Source: JAUIIK01 sp963745675 (lineage in GTDB: Bacteria > Chloroflexota > Chloroflexia > Thermomicrobiales > CFX8). Taken from it: 64,000 nt of DNA. The notes beneath the pieces are model-generated. The model did no database searches and was not told the origin of the DNA. It saw only the letters and a program-made list of their open reading frames with translations. The DNA lies in assembly GCA_963745675.1 (NCBI GenBank), contig CAVUYM010000027.1:124001-188000 (forward strand), read 5' to 3'. Below are positions 18,666 to 27,876 of this stretch, piece by piece (positions within the stretch are counted from its first letter, which is position 1; every line of letters starts with the position of its first letter). The translations under genes were made by a program, and so were the position numbers.

Positions 18666-20017
18666 CGTCGCGCACCTGAACGCTTAGAGCGGAAGGCAGT
18701 GAATACAGCTGCCGACATCAGTAACCCGGCGGCACCAAGAGCAAATGAGTACGCTACGTACACGACTTCCCGGCGAGGTCGCGGCTTGATTGCTGTGTCA
18801 CGGTCAAGTCCCATGAACACCGGGAGACGTGGTGGTTGAGTAAAGTCAAATGCATTGGTCAGCGAGTTGGCGGCGGCATCGCGCTCAGCAACAGAATCGA
18901 GCTTCCAGTTCTCCTCAATAAATTTCATGATCGATGTATAGTCGAGCGTCGTGCTGTCGATGTAGCCCTGCTTGGCGTAGGGGCTCACCATGAATGCAGG
19001 CACGCGGAACCCGTACCCGTACTCATCAACGACGGGTGGCTCGACGTGGTCATACCATCCACCCCAGTCGTCATAGGTCACCAGTAGCATTGATTCATCC
19101 CACGCGCTACTTCGCATGAGCGATTGGACGAGAGAGCGAACGAATCGCATTCCTGACCGAATGCTGCCCGGAGGATGCTCACTCGCGCCCGACGGCACCA
19201 TATAGGCCACTGCCGGTAGCGTGTCGTTTGCGAGATCTTCGTAATACTCACTTAGCGGCACGATATGTTCGAAGAGGCTTGGGTCATCGATATAGCGCGC
19301 CATGCTGAGAATAGGGACCCAGATGACCTGAGCTGAGCGAGGTCCGCCTTCCGCCAACGCCCGGTACGTTATCGTTGGATCATAATTCTCAACATAGAAT
19401 TTCCAGGAAACTCCTGATTCCTCCAGACGATCAAATATCGTAGGTGCGTCAAAACCTTCGTCCGGGATTGTGCCCCGTGCCGTGATGGGAGAACCGGCTA
19501 CCCAATAGTTGTGGTTCCAGACGCTACCGCCGTGCGCGGCACTAAAGAAACTGTCGAACAAGACATAATTGTCAGCTATGTTCCAGTAGTAGGGCAGGTC
19601 ACGATCATCGTAGTAGCCCATCGCCAGGCTTCCATCGTGGTTGCGTAATTCTTGAGCATATACAAAGCCATCCATCTTCCCGCCGTTGAGCTGCAGAAGA
19701 GCAGTGTCGTTACTGTGATCCAGGTCTTCAATAGGGAGATCACCAATATGAAACGGCTCCACGCAGCCAGCTTGTGGGTCATTGAGATCGACTGGCAAGC
19801 ATGTGCCCTCCGGGACACCGTTCGCACCCGGGTAAGTGCCAAAGTAGTTGTCAAAGGAGTGATTCTCCTGCATGAGAGTAATGACATGCTTGATCGGGGT
19901 CGTAGTGTCTTTGTCGGGCGAACCGCTCGGTCCGGCTTGCGCGAAGACTGGACTTGCGATTCCAAGCAACGCAACAACGGTGGCTATCGTGCCTAACAAA
20001 CGTCGATGGTTGTTCAT
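18662..20017 (-). CDS. Phospholipase C / acid phosphatase-type phosphoesterase
   Basis: A 451-residue exported enzyme of the phosphoesterase family that includes PlcC and AcpA (alkaline phosphatase superfamily). It has a signal peptide (1-27), the family-defining VITLMQENHSFDNYFGTYPG motif near residue 45 with the catalytic-region Asn/Glu, HGGSVWNHNY near 165, VTYDDWGGWYDHVEPP near 315 and RVPAFMVSPYAKQG near 345. A C-terminal helix followed by RSKRSGARR anchors it to the membrane. Its ATG overlaps the GT39 stop (ATGA). Expected substrates are phosphodiesters or phosphomonoesters such as phospholipid head groups or polyprenyl-linked intermediates. Confidence 0.9.
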   Translation of the reverse strand: MNNHRRLLGTIATVVALLGIASPVFAQAGPSGSPDKDTTTPIKHVITLMQENHSFDNYFGTYPGANGVPEGTCLPVDLNDPQAGCVEPFHIGDLPIEDLDHSNDTALLQLNGGKMDGFVYAQELRNHDGSLAMGYYDDRDLPYYWNIADNYVLFDSFFSAAHGGSVWNHNYWVAGSPITARGTIPDEGFDAPTIFDRLEESGVSWKFYVENYDPTITYRALAEGGPRSAQVIWVPILSMARYIDDPSLFEHIVPLSEYYEDLANDTLPAVAYMVPSGASEHPPGSIRSGMRFVRSLVQSLMRSSAWDESMLLVTYDDWGGWYDHVEPPVVDEYGYGFRVPAFMVSPYAKQGYIDSTTLDYTSIMKFIEENWKLDSVAERDAAANSLTNAFDFTQPPRLPVFMGLDRDTAIKPRPRREVVYVAYSFALGAAGLLMSAAVFTAFRSKRSGARR

Positions 20018-21612
20018 GGTCGCACCTCATAGATGATGATTACCGGAGTCTCAACTTCATCGCCTCCCGCAGTGGTCGTTTTGACCGATACGGTGTGGAC
20101 TACACGTCCGTTGTAGCGCCGGGCATAGTTGATCACCTTGTCCGAGAAGAAGGATGAGCGCCCAGCGGAGTATGAGTCCCAGACGATGTACTGGAGATCT
20201 CCGTTTCGGAGTTGAAAATCTGGATTGATGATCGGTTCGTATGAAGGATTTCGATGAAGCGGGTTCGGGCTGACCGCAAGCCCGAGCGCGTGTCGATGAC
20301 CATAAAACTGCACAATATTCGCCATTGAAGGTCCGATAGCCATGAACTCGGAACCCTCGGGAGTGTTGAACCGTATCCACTCGCCCGCTTCTCTACCACC
20401 GGGCACCCCGCCAGTCCCGGCGAGAAACGTGCCCGATCCAGAAGGCTGAATTCTTTGCCAGCTAGGAATTAGCAAGCTAACTGCGACGACAGAAATCGCA
20501 ACAACTTGGAACCACCGGCGATAATTGCTGGCGACTGGAGTCAAAAACTTTGCGTTCGGAAGCGAGACAATTAGCGCGTGAGCAGCCAGGATCGCCAGCG
20601 CCGGCGCAATCGGTAGAAGATACTGAAACCCCTTTGTTGGCCACAGCTGGAAGAAGGCAACAGGCACGATGACCCACGAGAGCAGCAGTGTCTCACGCCA
20701 GCTGATCGATTTTCGCAAAAGCCAGATGCTGACCGCTGCCAGAAGGACAACCAGCGGTCCAATCGCGAAAGGTACTGTGGTCGGGTAGAAGCTCCAGACA
20801 TGGTTCGGGCGTCTGAAAAGTTGCCAGACCAGATACTGCTGTGCCGTTGTTGAGCCACCCCCGCCAGCGATCGCCATAGATATGGGAAACGGCGCGATGA
20901 CCAGCACCATACAAGCTCCGGAAATAATGAGGTCCCGGATCCTTGTCTTGATATCTGAAGACAGAGCGAGAAAAGCGTAGATCGCGGCGAGCATTATGAT
21001 GCTCGGCTCTTTGGAGAGGACGGTTAAGCCCATGCTTGCGCCAGCGGCGTAGAGCCAGATCTGTCGCTCTGTGCGCCCAAACTGGACGAGAAGGAGCAAC
21101 GTTAGCGTTGCAAACATGGTCATTGGACCATCAAGCAGCACTTGTCTACTAACGATGACATGATAGGGCATCAGACTGACGAGGAGTGCTGCTATGACCC
21201 CGACTCTTCGGCTGTACAGATTTCGTCCCGTCAAATACACGAGAAAGACAGCAATAAGACCAATTGCCGCTGCGAGCGTCCTCCCAAGGATGTCGACTTC
21301 CTCAGGTCCTACCAGTGGAAAGAAGAGTGCGTAGATATACTGAAACAGGAGTGGGTGAGCACGAAACATCGGAAAGAATTCCGACAGCACGTTGTCGCCG
21401 GCAATAGCAGCTGCTTGCCCCGCATATACCGCTTCGTCGCTATTGAAACCGACCGCATCCAATTGCCATAGGCGAAGCACCCCACCAGCGATCATCGTCG
21501 CCGCGAGTAGGCCATAGTCGATCAGCTGTGCTCGCGCAACGGTCCATGTTTTGAATTGAGTGCTGGGAGTAGTCACCGTCTTCATGACGGCTGCGACACT
21601 ACCATTGTTCAC
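20014..21612 (-). CDS. GT39 (PMT/ArnT-like) membrane glycosyltransferase
   Basis: A 532-residue integral membrane protein with about ten hydrophobic helices. The first extracytoplasmic loop has LWQLDAVGFNSDEAVYAGQA, where the acidic DE pair corresponds to the catalytic region of protein O-mannosyltransferases and ArnT. Family enzymes transfer a sugar from a polyprenyl-phosphate donor to an exported acceptor on the outer membrane face. A soluble C-terminal part of about 130 residues follows. It heads a four-gene operon whose members overlap by 4-8 bases. Confidence 0.9.
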   Translation of the reverse strand: MNNGSVAAVMKTVTTPSTQFKTWTVARAQLIDYGLLAATMIAGGVLRLWQLDAVGFNSDEAVYAGQAAAIAGDNVLSEFFPMFRAHPLLFQYIYALFFPLVGPEEVDILGRTLAAAIGLIAVFLVYLTGRNLYSRRVGVIAALLVSLMPYHVIVSRQVLLDGPMTMFATLTLLLLVQFGRTERQIWLYAAGASMGLTVLSKEPSIIMLAAIYAFLALSSDIKTRIRDLIISGACMVLVIAPFPISMAIAGGGGSTTAQQYLVWQLFRRPNHVWSFYPTTVPFAIGPLVVLLAAVSIWLLRKSISWRETLLLSWVIVPVAFFQLWPTKGFQYLLPIAPALAILAAHALIVSLPNAKFLTPVASNYRRWFQVVAISVVAVSLLIPSWQRIQPSGSGTFLAGTGGVPGGREAGEWIRFNTPEGSEFMAIGPSMANIVQFYGHRHALGLAVSPNPLHRNPSYEPIINPDFQLRNGDLQYIVWDSYSAGRSSFFSDKVINYARRYNGRVVHTVSVKTTTAGGDEVETPVIIIYEVRP

Positions 21613-21673
21613 GCTATTCTACCTGTCAAGCTCATCAATATACTAATAACAAGATCGGGTGTGGCATCATGCG

Positions 21674-21715
21674 TCTTCCCGCCAGACTCCGATTTAAGCC
21701 GTCCTGGCGGGAAGA
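21674..21715. repeat. 12-base perfect inverted repeat upstream of the GT39 operon
   Basis: TCTTCCCGCCAG at 21674-21685 and its exact reverse complement at 21704-21715 are separated by 18 bases. It sits in the 159-base gap between the GT2 fusion gene and the GT39 start. There is no T-run after it on the minus strand, so a classical terminator is unlikely; an operator or an mRNA hairpin controlling the operon leader fits better. Confidence 0.6.
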
Positions 21716-21771
21716 TAATTGCTATCTCGATTCGATGTTTCGAGGGTTCGCTCGATCCGGTGCGAATGTCA

Positions 21772-24117
21772 TCAGTCGGCTGAACTGACCATCGAACCGG
21801 ATAGCTCGCCGAAGTTCATAGCGGTGCGAGCCTCGCTTCGATCACTAAAGTCGCGATAGACCGCTGGCAAGATGGCCTCTGCCCATCCTAATGTGCTGCT
21901 GCACATACGGCGCGCCCGAATGTCGCCGAGAGCGCTCGAAACAATCTTGCGTTCCGCGGCACGTAGATCTGTGCCGCGCATATTGAAGAGGAAGGATCGA
22001 ATCTCGTCATACGGTGGGAAACCGTAGGCATCTTCCGAATTACGCATGAGCACTTCGAGCGTTTCATCTGAAGTCAAGATGCTGTTGTTGTCGGCGCTTC
22101 GTTCGATAATGAACATACCTGCGAGTTTCGCCTTCGACGCTGATTTTGCCGAAGGAACAAGGCGATCCACGTGATACTTGGGCGGGGGAATGAGCATTTG
22201 CACGATTGTGTTGATGGTCGCCATTGGTAGGCGCGTCTTCGCCAGCAATAGCGCGAGTCGTCGCCCTTCCCGCGAGTGAACGCGACTCTGCAATGGAAGT
22301 GTCAGGCGCTCGCGACGACTCAGCAGAGGCGTTCTGACCGCAGCGACTGTATGGTTACTGATCGTCATCGGCTTAGGATAGTTAAGAATTGTTCCGTCAG
22401 GCCCCACTAATGTGAGATCGTCGGAAAGAAATTGCATGCGGTCCGATGCGCGACGTTGTCGATCCAGCAGTCGGAGCGTCGTGGTGGTCTTGCCGGTGTC
22501 CGTCAGGGCGGTGATGAGATAGGCATCTTCATCTACTGCGATTGCCGCACCGTGGACGAGTGCGTAGCCTTTGTCAACAAATGTCCATCGCAGTATCGGC
22601 TCCACGACATTGGTATAGAGGACATGTGGCGAACGACGTAGCAGGCGTGAAGCCTGAATGTCGATCGTTTCACCAATTGCAGCCTCAATCTGAAATCCCA
22701 GTGGTCCGATGCCATCGTGGTAGACAAAACTCGTGAGTCGAGAATCGGTGCTGGTTTGCACTGGATGTTTGGAACCGTTCCCGCCGATTCGAACCCGAAT
22801 ATCGGGACTCTGGTCAAGAACCGCCACCATGAATGGCTCGAGCTCTGGAAGCCTGACCTCGGACTCAACTGTCGTCAGATCATGAACGTTGTAGCTATAT
22901 AATTTCGCGTGCTTCGACATACTATTCTGCCCATTCCATATCAACGAATCAGACAACGCAAAACGTAAGAACATCAATATCACCAATGAAAGAGCGGTTG
23001 ACACCAGATAGTTCACCGCAAACATTGATGTGAAAATAAATATTAGAGGGCCCCGCAACAGTAGTGCGGCATTGTTCATGGAGTAGAACAGACCGATCTT
23101 TGAGAGTGAGCGGCGCTGGCTGACCCGGTCTGCGTATACCCACCGATTCGTAAGAACATAGTTCCAGAGAGTCGAACCCTGGGTCGCCAACACAGCCGAC
23201 GCGAGGTAGTAGATTCCGACGATTTCAGTGAACAGAGCAACAAGGATCAGGTTGATCGCCAGCCCTGTCATTCCGACTGTTCCGAAGCGAACCAGGCGCG
23301 CCACATCCCGTCCAAAGCGGAGATTGGAAACGAGCATTAGATAGCGGATACCTTCCTGAGCGGATGCTTTACTCTCCCCACTCAATCGCTGTCCGAAGCT
23401 GAATCCGACCTCAGCGATTCGCAGTTTGGGTGTGCGAACGAGTATTTCCAGGAGAATCTTGAAACCGCTCGGATTGAGCTCATCGACTTGGAGACTACTC
23501 TTCTTTACCAGGAAGAAGCCGCTCATTGGATCACTCACCTGTGAGAGGCTCTTGGGGAACAAGCGCTTTGCCACGAGAGTCGATCCGGCCGAAAGCCCGG
23601 CGCGAGCGATATTGAACCCTCCTTCAGCAGTTCCCCCCTCGGTGCGACGACTCCCTATGACGATTTCGGCATCCGTACTCTGCGCCTTTTGCAATAATTC
23701 GGGTACTAGTTCAGGGGGATGCTGCAGATCCGCATCCATGACACAGACCCAGGATCCTCGAGCCGCACGAAGCCCCTCAACGACTGCCCCACCCAGTCCA
23801 CCGGCGCGCTCAGCGCTCTCCCGATGGATAATACGGACGGGCATAGCTGTTCTCTGACTGAGAAATTTGACTTGTTGGGGAGTGTCGTCGTCGCTGTCAT
23901 CGACAAAGATAATCTCCGCCTCAATGTCGCCGAGTGCCTTTTGCAATCGAGAGACGAGAGGTTCGATATTGTTCGACTCGTTTCTGGTCGGAATAACTAA
24001 CGAGAGACTTGGCACAGGTCGCTGCCCTGCCAAGCTTGCCTGTTGCCGAATACGTATTGGTCGAAAGATGCTGGCTGGAGGACTTCCGTTCGTAGACAAT
24101 TGCCGAATATCTGTCAT
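21772..24117 (-). CDS. GT2 glycosyltransferase - GtrA - HprK-like kinase fusion
   Basis: A 781-residue three-part protein. Residues about 38-270 are a GT2 polyprenyl-phosphate mannose synthase-like domain (SLVIPTRNESNNIEPL, FVDDSDDDTP, VMDADLQHPPE). Residues about 275-400 are a four-helix GtrA domain (LVRFGTVGMTGLAINL), typical of fusions that flip polyprenyl-phosphate sugars. The last 370 residues form an HprK/PEPCK-like P-loop domain with TALTDTGKTTTTLRLL near 550 and LSDDLTLVGPDG near 580. The first two fit the donor supply for the adjacent GT39. The kinase-like third part is unusual. ATG 24115-24117 has AAGGGGA six bases upstream, so the longer frame to 24165 was not used. Confidence 0.87.
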   Translation of the reverse strand: MTDIRQLSTNGSPPASIFRPIRIRQQASLAGQRPVPSLSLVIPTRNESNNIEPLVSRLQKALGDIEAEIIFVDDSDDDTPQQVKFLSQRTAMPVRIIHRESAERAGGLGGAVVEGLRAARGSWVCVMDADLQHPPELVPELLQKAQSTDAEIVIGSRRTEGGTAEGGFNIARAGLSAGSTLVAKRLFPKSLSQVSDPMSGFFLVKKSSLQVDELNPSGFKILLEILVRTPKLRIAEVGFSFGQRLSGESKASAQEGIRYLMLVSNLRFGRDVARLVRFGTVGMTGLAINLILVALFTEIVGIYYLASAVLATQGSTLWNYVLTNRWVYADRVSQRRSLSKIGLFYSMNNAALLLRGPLIFIFTSMFAVNYLVSTALSLVILMFLRFALSDSLIWNGQNSMSKHAKLYSYNVHDLTTVESEVRLPELEPFMVAVLDQSPDIRVRIGGNGSKHPVQTSTDSRLTSFVYHDGIGPLGFQIEAAIGETIDIQASRLLRRSPHVLYTNVVEPILRWTFVDKGYALVHGAAIAVDEDAYLITALTDTGKTTTTLRLLDRQRRASDRMQFLSDDLTLVGPDGTILNYPKPMTISNHTVAAVRTPLLSRRERLTLPLQSRVHSREGRRLALLLAKTRLPMATINTIVQMLIPPPKYHVDRLVPSAKSASKAKLAGMFIIERSADNNSILTSDETLEVLMRNSEDAYGFPPYDEIRSFLFNMRGTDLRAAERKIVSSALGDIRARRMCSSTLGWAEAILPAVYRDFSDRSEARTAMNFGELSGSMVSSAD

Positions 24118-24253
24118 GCGGTCCCCTTGCGCTCGCGGGTGCCCCTTACCCTTTACTACCGCCATCGATACCTACCTGTCTTTCCCGTCCTCACTCTGCA
24201 CCCTACGATGGTGTTATCGTGAGGTTAGGCGCACGTTAGGAATCGATATACTG

Positions 24254-24282
24254 ACGGTATCCAGTAGAACAAGGTGCGTCAA
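24254..24282 (-). promoter_or_regulatory. Candidate sigma-70 promoter of the GT2 fusion gene
   Basis: On the minus strand TTGACG (24277-24282) is followed after 17 bases by TACCGT (24254-24259). The -35 box matches consensus at five of six positions, the -10 box weakly. It lies about 140 bases before the chosen ATG and directly downstream of the palindrome at 24294-24313. Confidence 0.4.
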
Positions 24283-24293
24283 GGGGACAATGC

Positions 24294-24313
24294 GTACGTA
24301 TGCCCATACGTAC
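24294..24313. promoter_or_regulatory. 20-base palindrome, candidate operator
   Basis: GTACGTATG and CATACGTAC form perfect 9-base arms around CC. The element lies 11 bases upstream of the -35 box of the candidate GT2 promoter, a usual place for an activator or repressor dimer. Its right half plus AGG (CATACGTACAGG) recurs exactly at 52491-52502, next to the promoter of the HTH gene. Confidence 0.5.
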
Positions 24314-24439
24314 AGGAATTCTGGATAGACTCTCATCTGTCGACATGGCTCAATGACATGATGTTCAGATTCCAGTGATTACCTGGTCGGCGCGGAGGTT
24401 GCACCTGACTGGCAGCTACCTCTTTGGCTATCATCGGAA

Positions 24440-24771
24440 AAGTAAGATACTACTGGCAAGGGCCCTTCGTCCCGCTCTGGACGCAGAACTCAATTGGTGG
24501 CGAAAACGAGAGTAGGAACAACGGGCATTGCTAAACGATCGACGCCTTGGCCCGGGCGCCGGTACGAGCTGAGAGCAGTGTTGTTCGCCGTGGTCACGGC
24601 GAAGCTCGCCAAGCACAGACCTCTTTTCACCAGCCCCGGTCAAATAGAATCAGACCCTCCTCGATGACGAAAGCTGCTGCCCGACTCACTAGTGGAGAAG
24701 GTGAAGTCAGCATCTGACGCCGTGATCGAGGAGGGCGGCTCGCTGTCGAAGCTCGTCTAGGGCAGTGTTGT
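24440..24771 (-). pseudogene. Degenerate fourth repeat unit after the giant surface protein
   Basis: This DNA is recognisably related to the 1,035-base units of the adjacent gene. Bases about 24570-24675 resemble the DNRLRE end of a unit (CAGTGTTGTTCGCCG, then CAGACCCTCCTCGATGACG), and 24690-24771 resembles the Ig-like start of a unit (GAGAAGGTGAAGTCAGCATC). The two parts are joined with roughly 700 bases missing between them. The present stop at 24786 arises after a one-base insertion (ACGACTCAG against ACGACCAG in other units), so the protein once continued into this unit. Confidence 0.6.
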
Positions 24772-27700
24772 GTCTGTCGTTGCCACTACTGAGTCGTGAT
24801 CACCAGGGTTGGCGATGAACTGGAACCACTCTGGCGACTGTACAGACTGAGCGCTGTGTTGTTCGCTGAGGTCAAGGCGAAACTCACTAACCCTGACCCG
24901 CTCACCAGCCCTGTTACATCAAATTCGATCCAGCCTCCGTTGACGATGGGTGTCCCGACCGTCTGGTAGGCACTGCCCACCAACGGCGCATTCCCATAGG
25001 TCAGACCACCCTCAGTCCAACTGCTGTCCACCACCGGGCTGACCATGACGCCTTCGCCAAATGACAGGTTGCTCGCCGCCTGAACCCGCAACGTCACGCT
25101 GGTGATGACACCGCTCACCGTCGGCACATTGAACTTCAGATAGCTGCGCGTGTCCGGTGATCCGTCGGTACGGAGACGGCTCGAGGTGCCATAGTTTTGA
25201 GCCGGTTGGGCAGCGTTGACGTAGCCGTCGGCGACCGGTTCGAGCGTCACCGTCCCATTCCCACCGGCACTGGGAGTGGTGACGGCCGTTGGTGGACTGG
25301 AAGGCAGCGAGTGGTTGTTGGCGGCGTCGAAGGCATCGATGGTGTAGCTGTAGGTCAGTCCGGCGGTAACCGTCGTGTCGCTGTAGGTGGTCGTGATGCC
25401 GCTGGTCGTTGCCAGCTCAGTGCCATCACGATAGATGGTGTAGCCGGTGACAGCGACATTGTCGGTTGCCGCTATCCAGCTCAGATCGACCTGGGTTCCA
25501 CTGCTCGCCACTGCCTGCAGATTCTGCGGCACGGTTGGCGGCTGCGTGTCCGGAACAGTGATCGTCCAGTTGTAGTTGGCTGGCGTTGGATCGGTATTGC
25601 CAACGGCGTCGGTGGCCCTGACTGCGAACGAATGCGCTCCAGACTGCCAGACCGGAGTATTGCGCCGGGCTGAAGCAACTCGTAAAGCTGGCACCGTCGA
25701 GGGCACAGGCAAAGGTGCTGCCTGGTTCGCTGGAGGAGAAGGTGAAGTCAGCATTTGTCGCCGTCGTCGACGATGCTGGCGCGCTGTCGATCGTCGTCTG
25801 GGCGGTGTCGTGTCGTTGCCATTACTGGTCGTGATTACCAGGGTCGGTGATGAACTGGAGCCACTCTGGCGACTGTACAAACTGAGCGCTGTGTTGTTCG
25901 CTGAGGTCAAGGCAAAGCTCATCAACCCCGATCCGCTCACCAGTCCCGTCACATCGAACTCGATCCACTGTCCATTCGCAATCGGCGTCCCGACCGTCTG
26001 GTAGGCACTCCCAACCAACGGTGCGTTGGCATAGGTAAGGCTACCTTCATCCCAACTGTTACTCGCCACCGGGCCTATCGTGACGCCTAGACCACTATCC
26101 AGGTTGCTTGCGGCCTGTACCCGCAACGTCACGCTCGTGATGATCCCACTGATGCTCGGGATATTGAACTGTAGATAGCTGCGGATGTCCGGCGATGCGT
26201 CGGTGCGCAAACGGCTCGAGGCACCATAGTTCTGCGCCGGTTGGGCAGCATTGACGTAGCCGTCAGCGATAGGTTCAAGCGTCACCGTCCCGTTCCCACC
26301 GGCACTGGGCGTGGTGACGACTGCCGGCGGATTGGACGGCAAAGAATGGTTTCCGGTCGCGTCAAAGGCGTCCACCGTATAGCTATAGAGGGTGCTCGAC
26401 ACCACACTCTGGTCACTGTAGCTCAACGTGAAGCTACCCACCGTGGCCAATTCGATCCCATCGCGATAGATGGTGTAGCCGCTCACTCCGACGTTGTCGG
26501 TTGCCGCTGTCCAGCTCAGATCGACCTGGGTTTCACTGCTCGCCACTGCCTGCAGGTTTTGCGGCACGGTTGGCGGTTGCGTGTCAGGAACAGTGATCGT
26601 CCAGCTGTAATTCGGCAGGAGTTGGATCGGTGTTACCAACAGCGTCGGTCGCCTGAACCGCGAAGGTATGCGGTCCTGCTGACAGGCCGGTGTATTGCGC
26701 CGGGCTGAAGCAACTCGTAAAGCTCGCACCGTCGAGAGCGCACCAAAGGTGCTGCCTGGTTCGCTGGACGAGAAGGTGAAGTCGGCGTCTGTCGTCGTGG
26801 CTGACGATGGTGGAGCGCTGTCGATGATCGTCTCTGGTGGCGTCGTGTCGTTGCCGTTACTGGTCGTGATCACCAGGGTTGGCGATGAACTGGAACCACT
26901 CTGGCGACTGTACAGACTGAGCGCTGTGTTGTTCGCTGAGGTCAAGGCAAAACTCACCAACCCTGACCCGCTCACCAGCCCTGTTACATCAAATTCGATC
27001 CAGCCTCCGTTGACGATGGGTGTCCCGACCGTCTGGTAGGCACTGCCCACCAACGGCGCATTCCCATAGGTCAGACCACCCTCAGTCCAGCTGCTGTCCA
27101 CCACCGGGCTGACTATGACGCCTTCGCCAAAGGTCAGGTTGCTCGCCGCCTGGACCCGCAACGTCACGCTCGTGATGACACCGCTCACCGTCGGCACATT
27201 GAACTTCAGATAGCTGCGCGTGTCCGGTGATCCGTCGGTACGGAGACGGCTCGAGGTGCCATAGTTTTGAGCCGGTTGGGCAGCGTTGACGTAGCCGTCA
27301 GCGACCGGTTCGAGCGTCACCGTCCCATTCCCACCGGCACTGGGAGTGGTGACGGCTGTCGGTGGACTGGAAGGCAGCGAGTGGTTGTTGGCGGCGTCGA
27401 AGGCATCGATGGTGTAGCTGTAGGTCAGTCCGGCGGCAACCGTCGTGTCGCTGTAGGTGGTCGTGATGCCGCTGGTCGTTGCCAGCTCAGTGCCATCACG
27501 ATAGATGGTGTAGCCGGTGACAGCGACATTGTCGGTTGCCGCTATCCAGCTCAGATCGACCTGGGTCTCACTGCTCGCTACTGCCTGCAGGTTCTGCGGC
27601 ACGGTTGGCGGCTGCGTGTCAGGAACAGTGATCGTCCAGTTGTAGTTGGCTGGCGTTGGATCGGTGTTGCCAACGGCGTCGGTGGCCCGGACCGCGAAGG

Positions 27701-27876
27701 TATGCGCTCCAGCTGCCAGGCCGGAGTATTGCGCCGGGCTGAAGCAACTCGTAAAGCTGGCACCGTCGAGGGCACAGGCAAAGGTGCTACCTGGTTCGCT
27801 GGAGGAGAAGGTGAAGTCAGCATCGGTCGCCGTCGTCGACGATGCTGGCGCGCTGTCGATCGTCGTCTGAGGCGGT
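24772..27876 (-). repeat. Three tandem 1,035-base units in the giant gene
   Basis: The landmark GTCGTGTCG recurs at 27877, 26842 and 25807, an exact spacing of 1,035 bases (345 codons). Units at 26842-27876 and about 24772-25806 are nearly identical over long stretches (for example around the text GCCTCCGTTGACGATGGG), while the middle unit 25807-26841 is clearly more diverged. That points to duplication or gene conversion between the outer units. Confidence 0.85.

Noticed and set aside
24772..27876. CRISPR or other array from the regular repeats
   Set aside because: Units are 1,035-base protein-coding modules, not short direct repeats with spacers.
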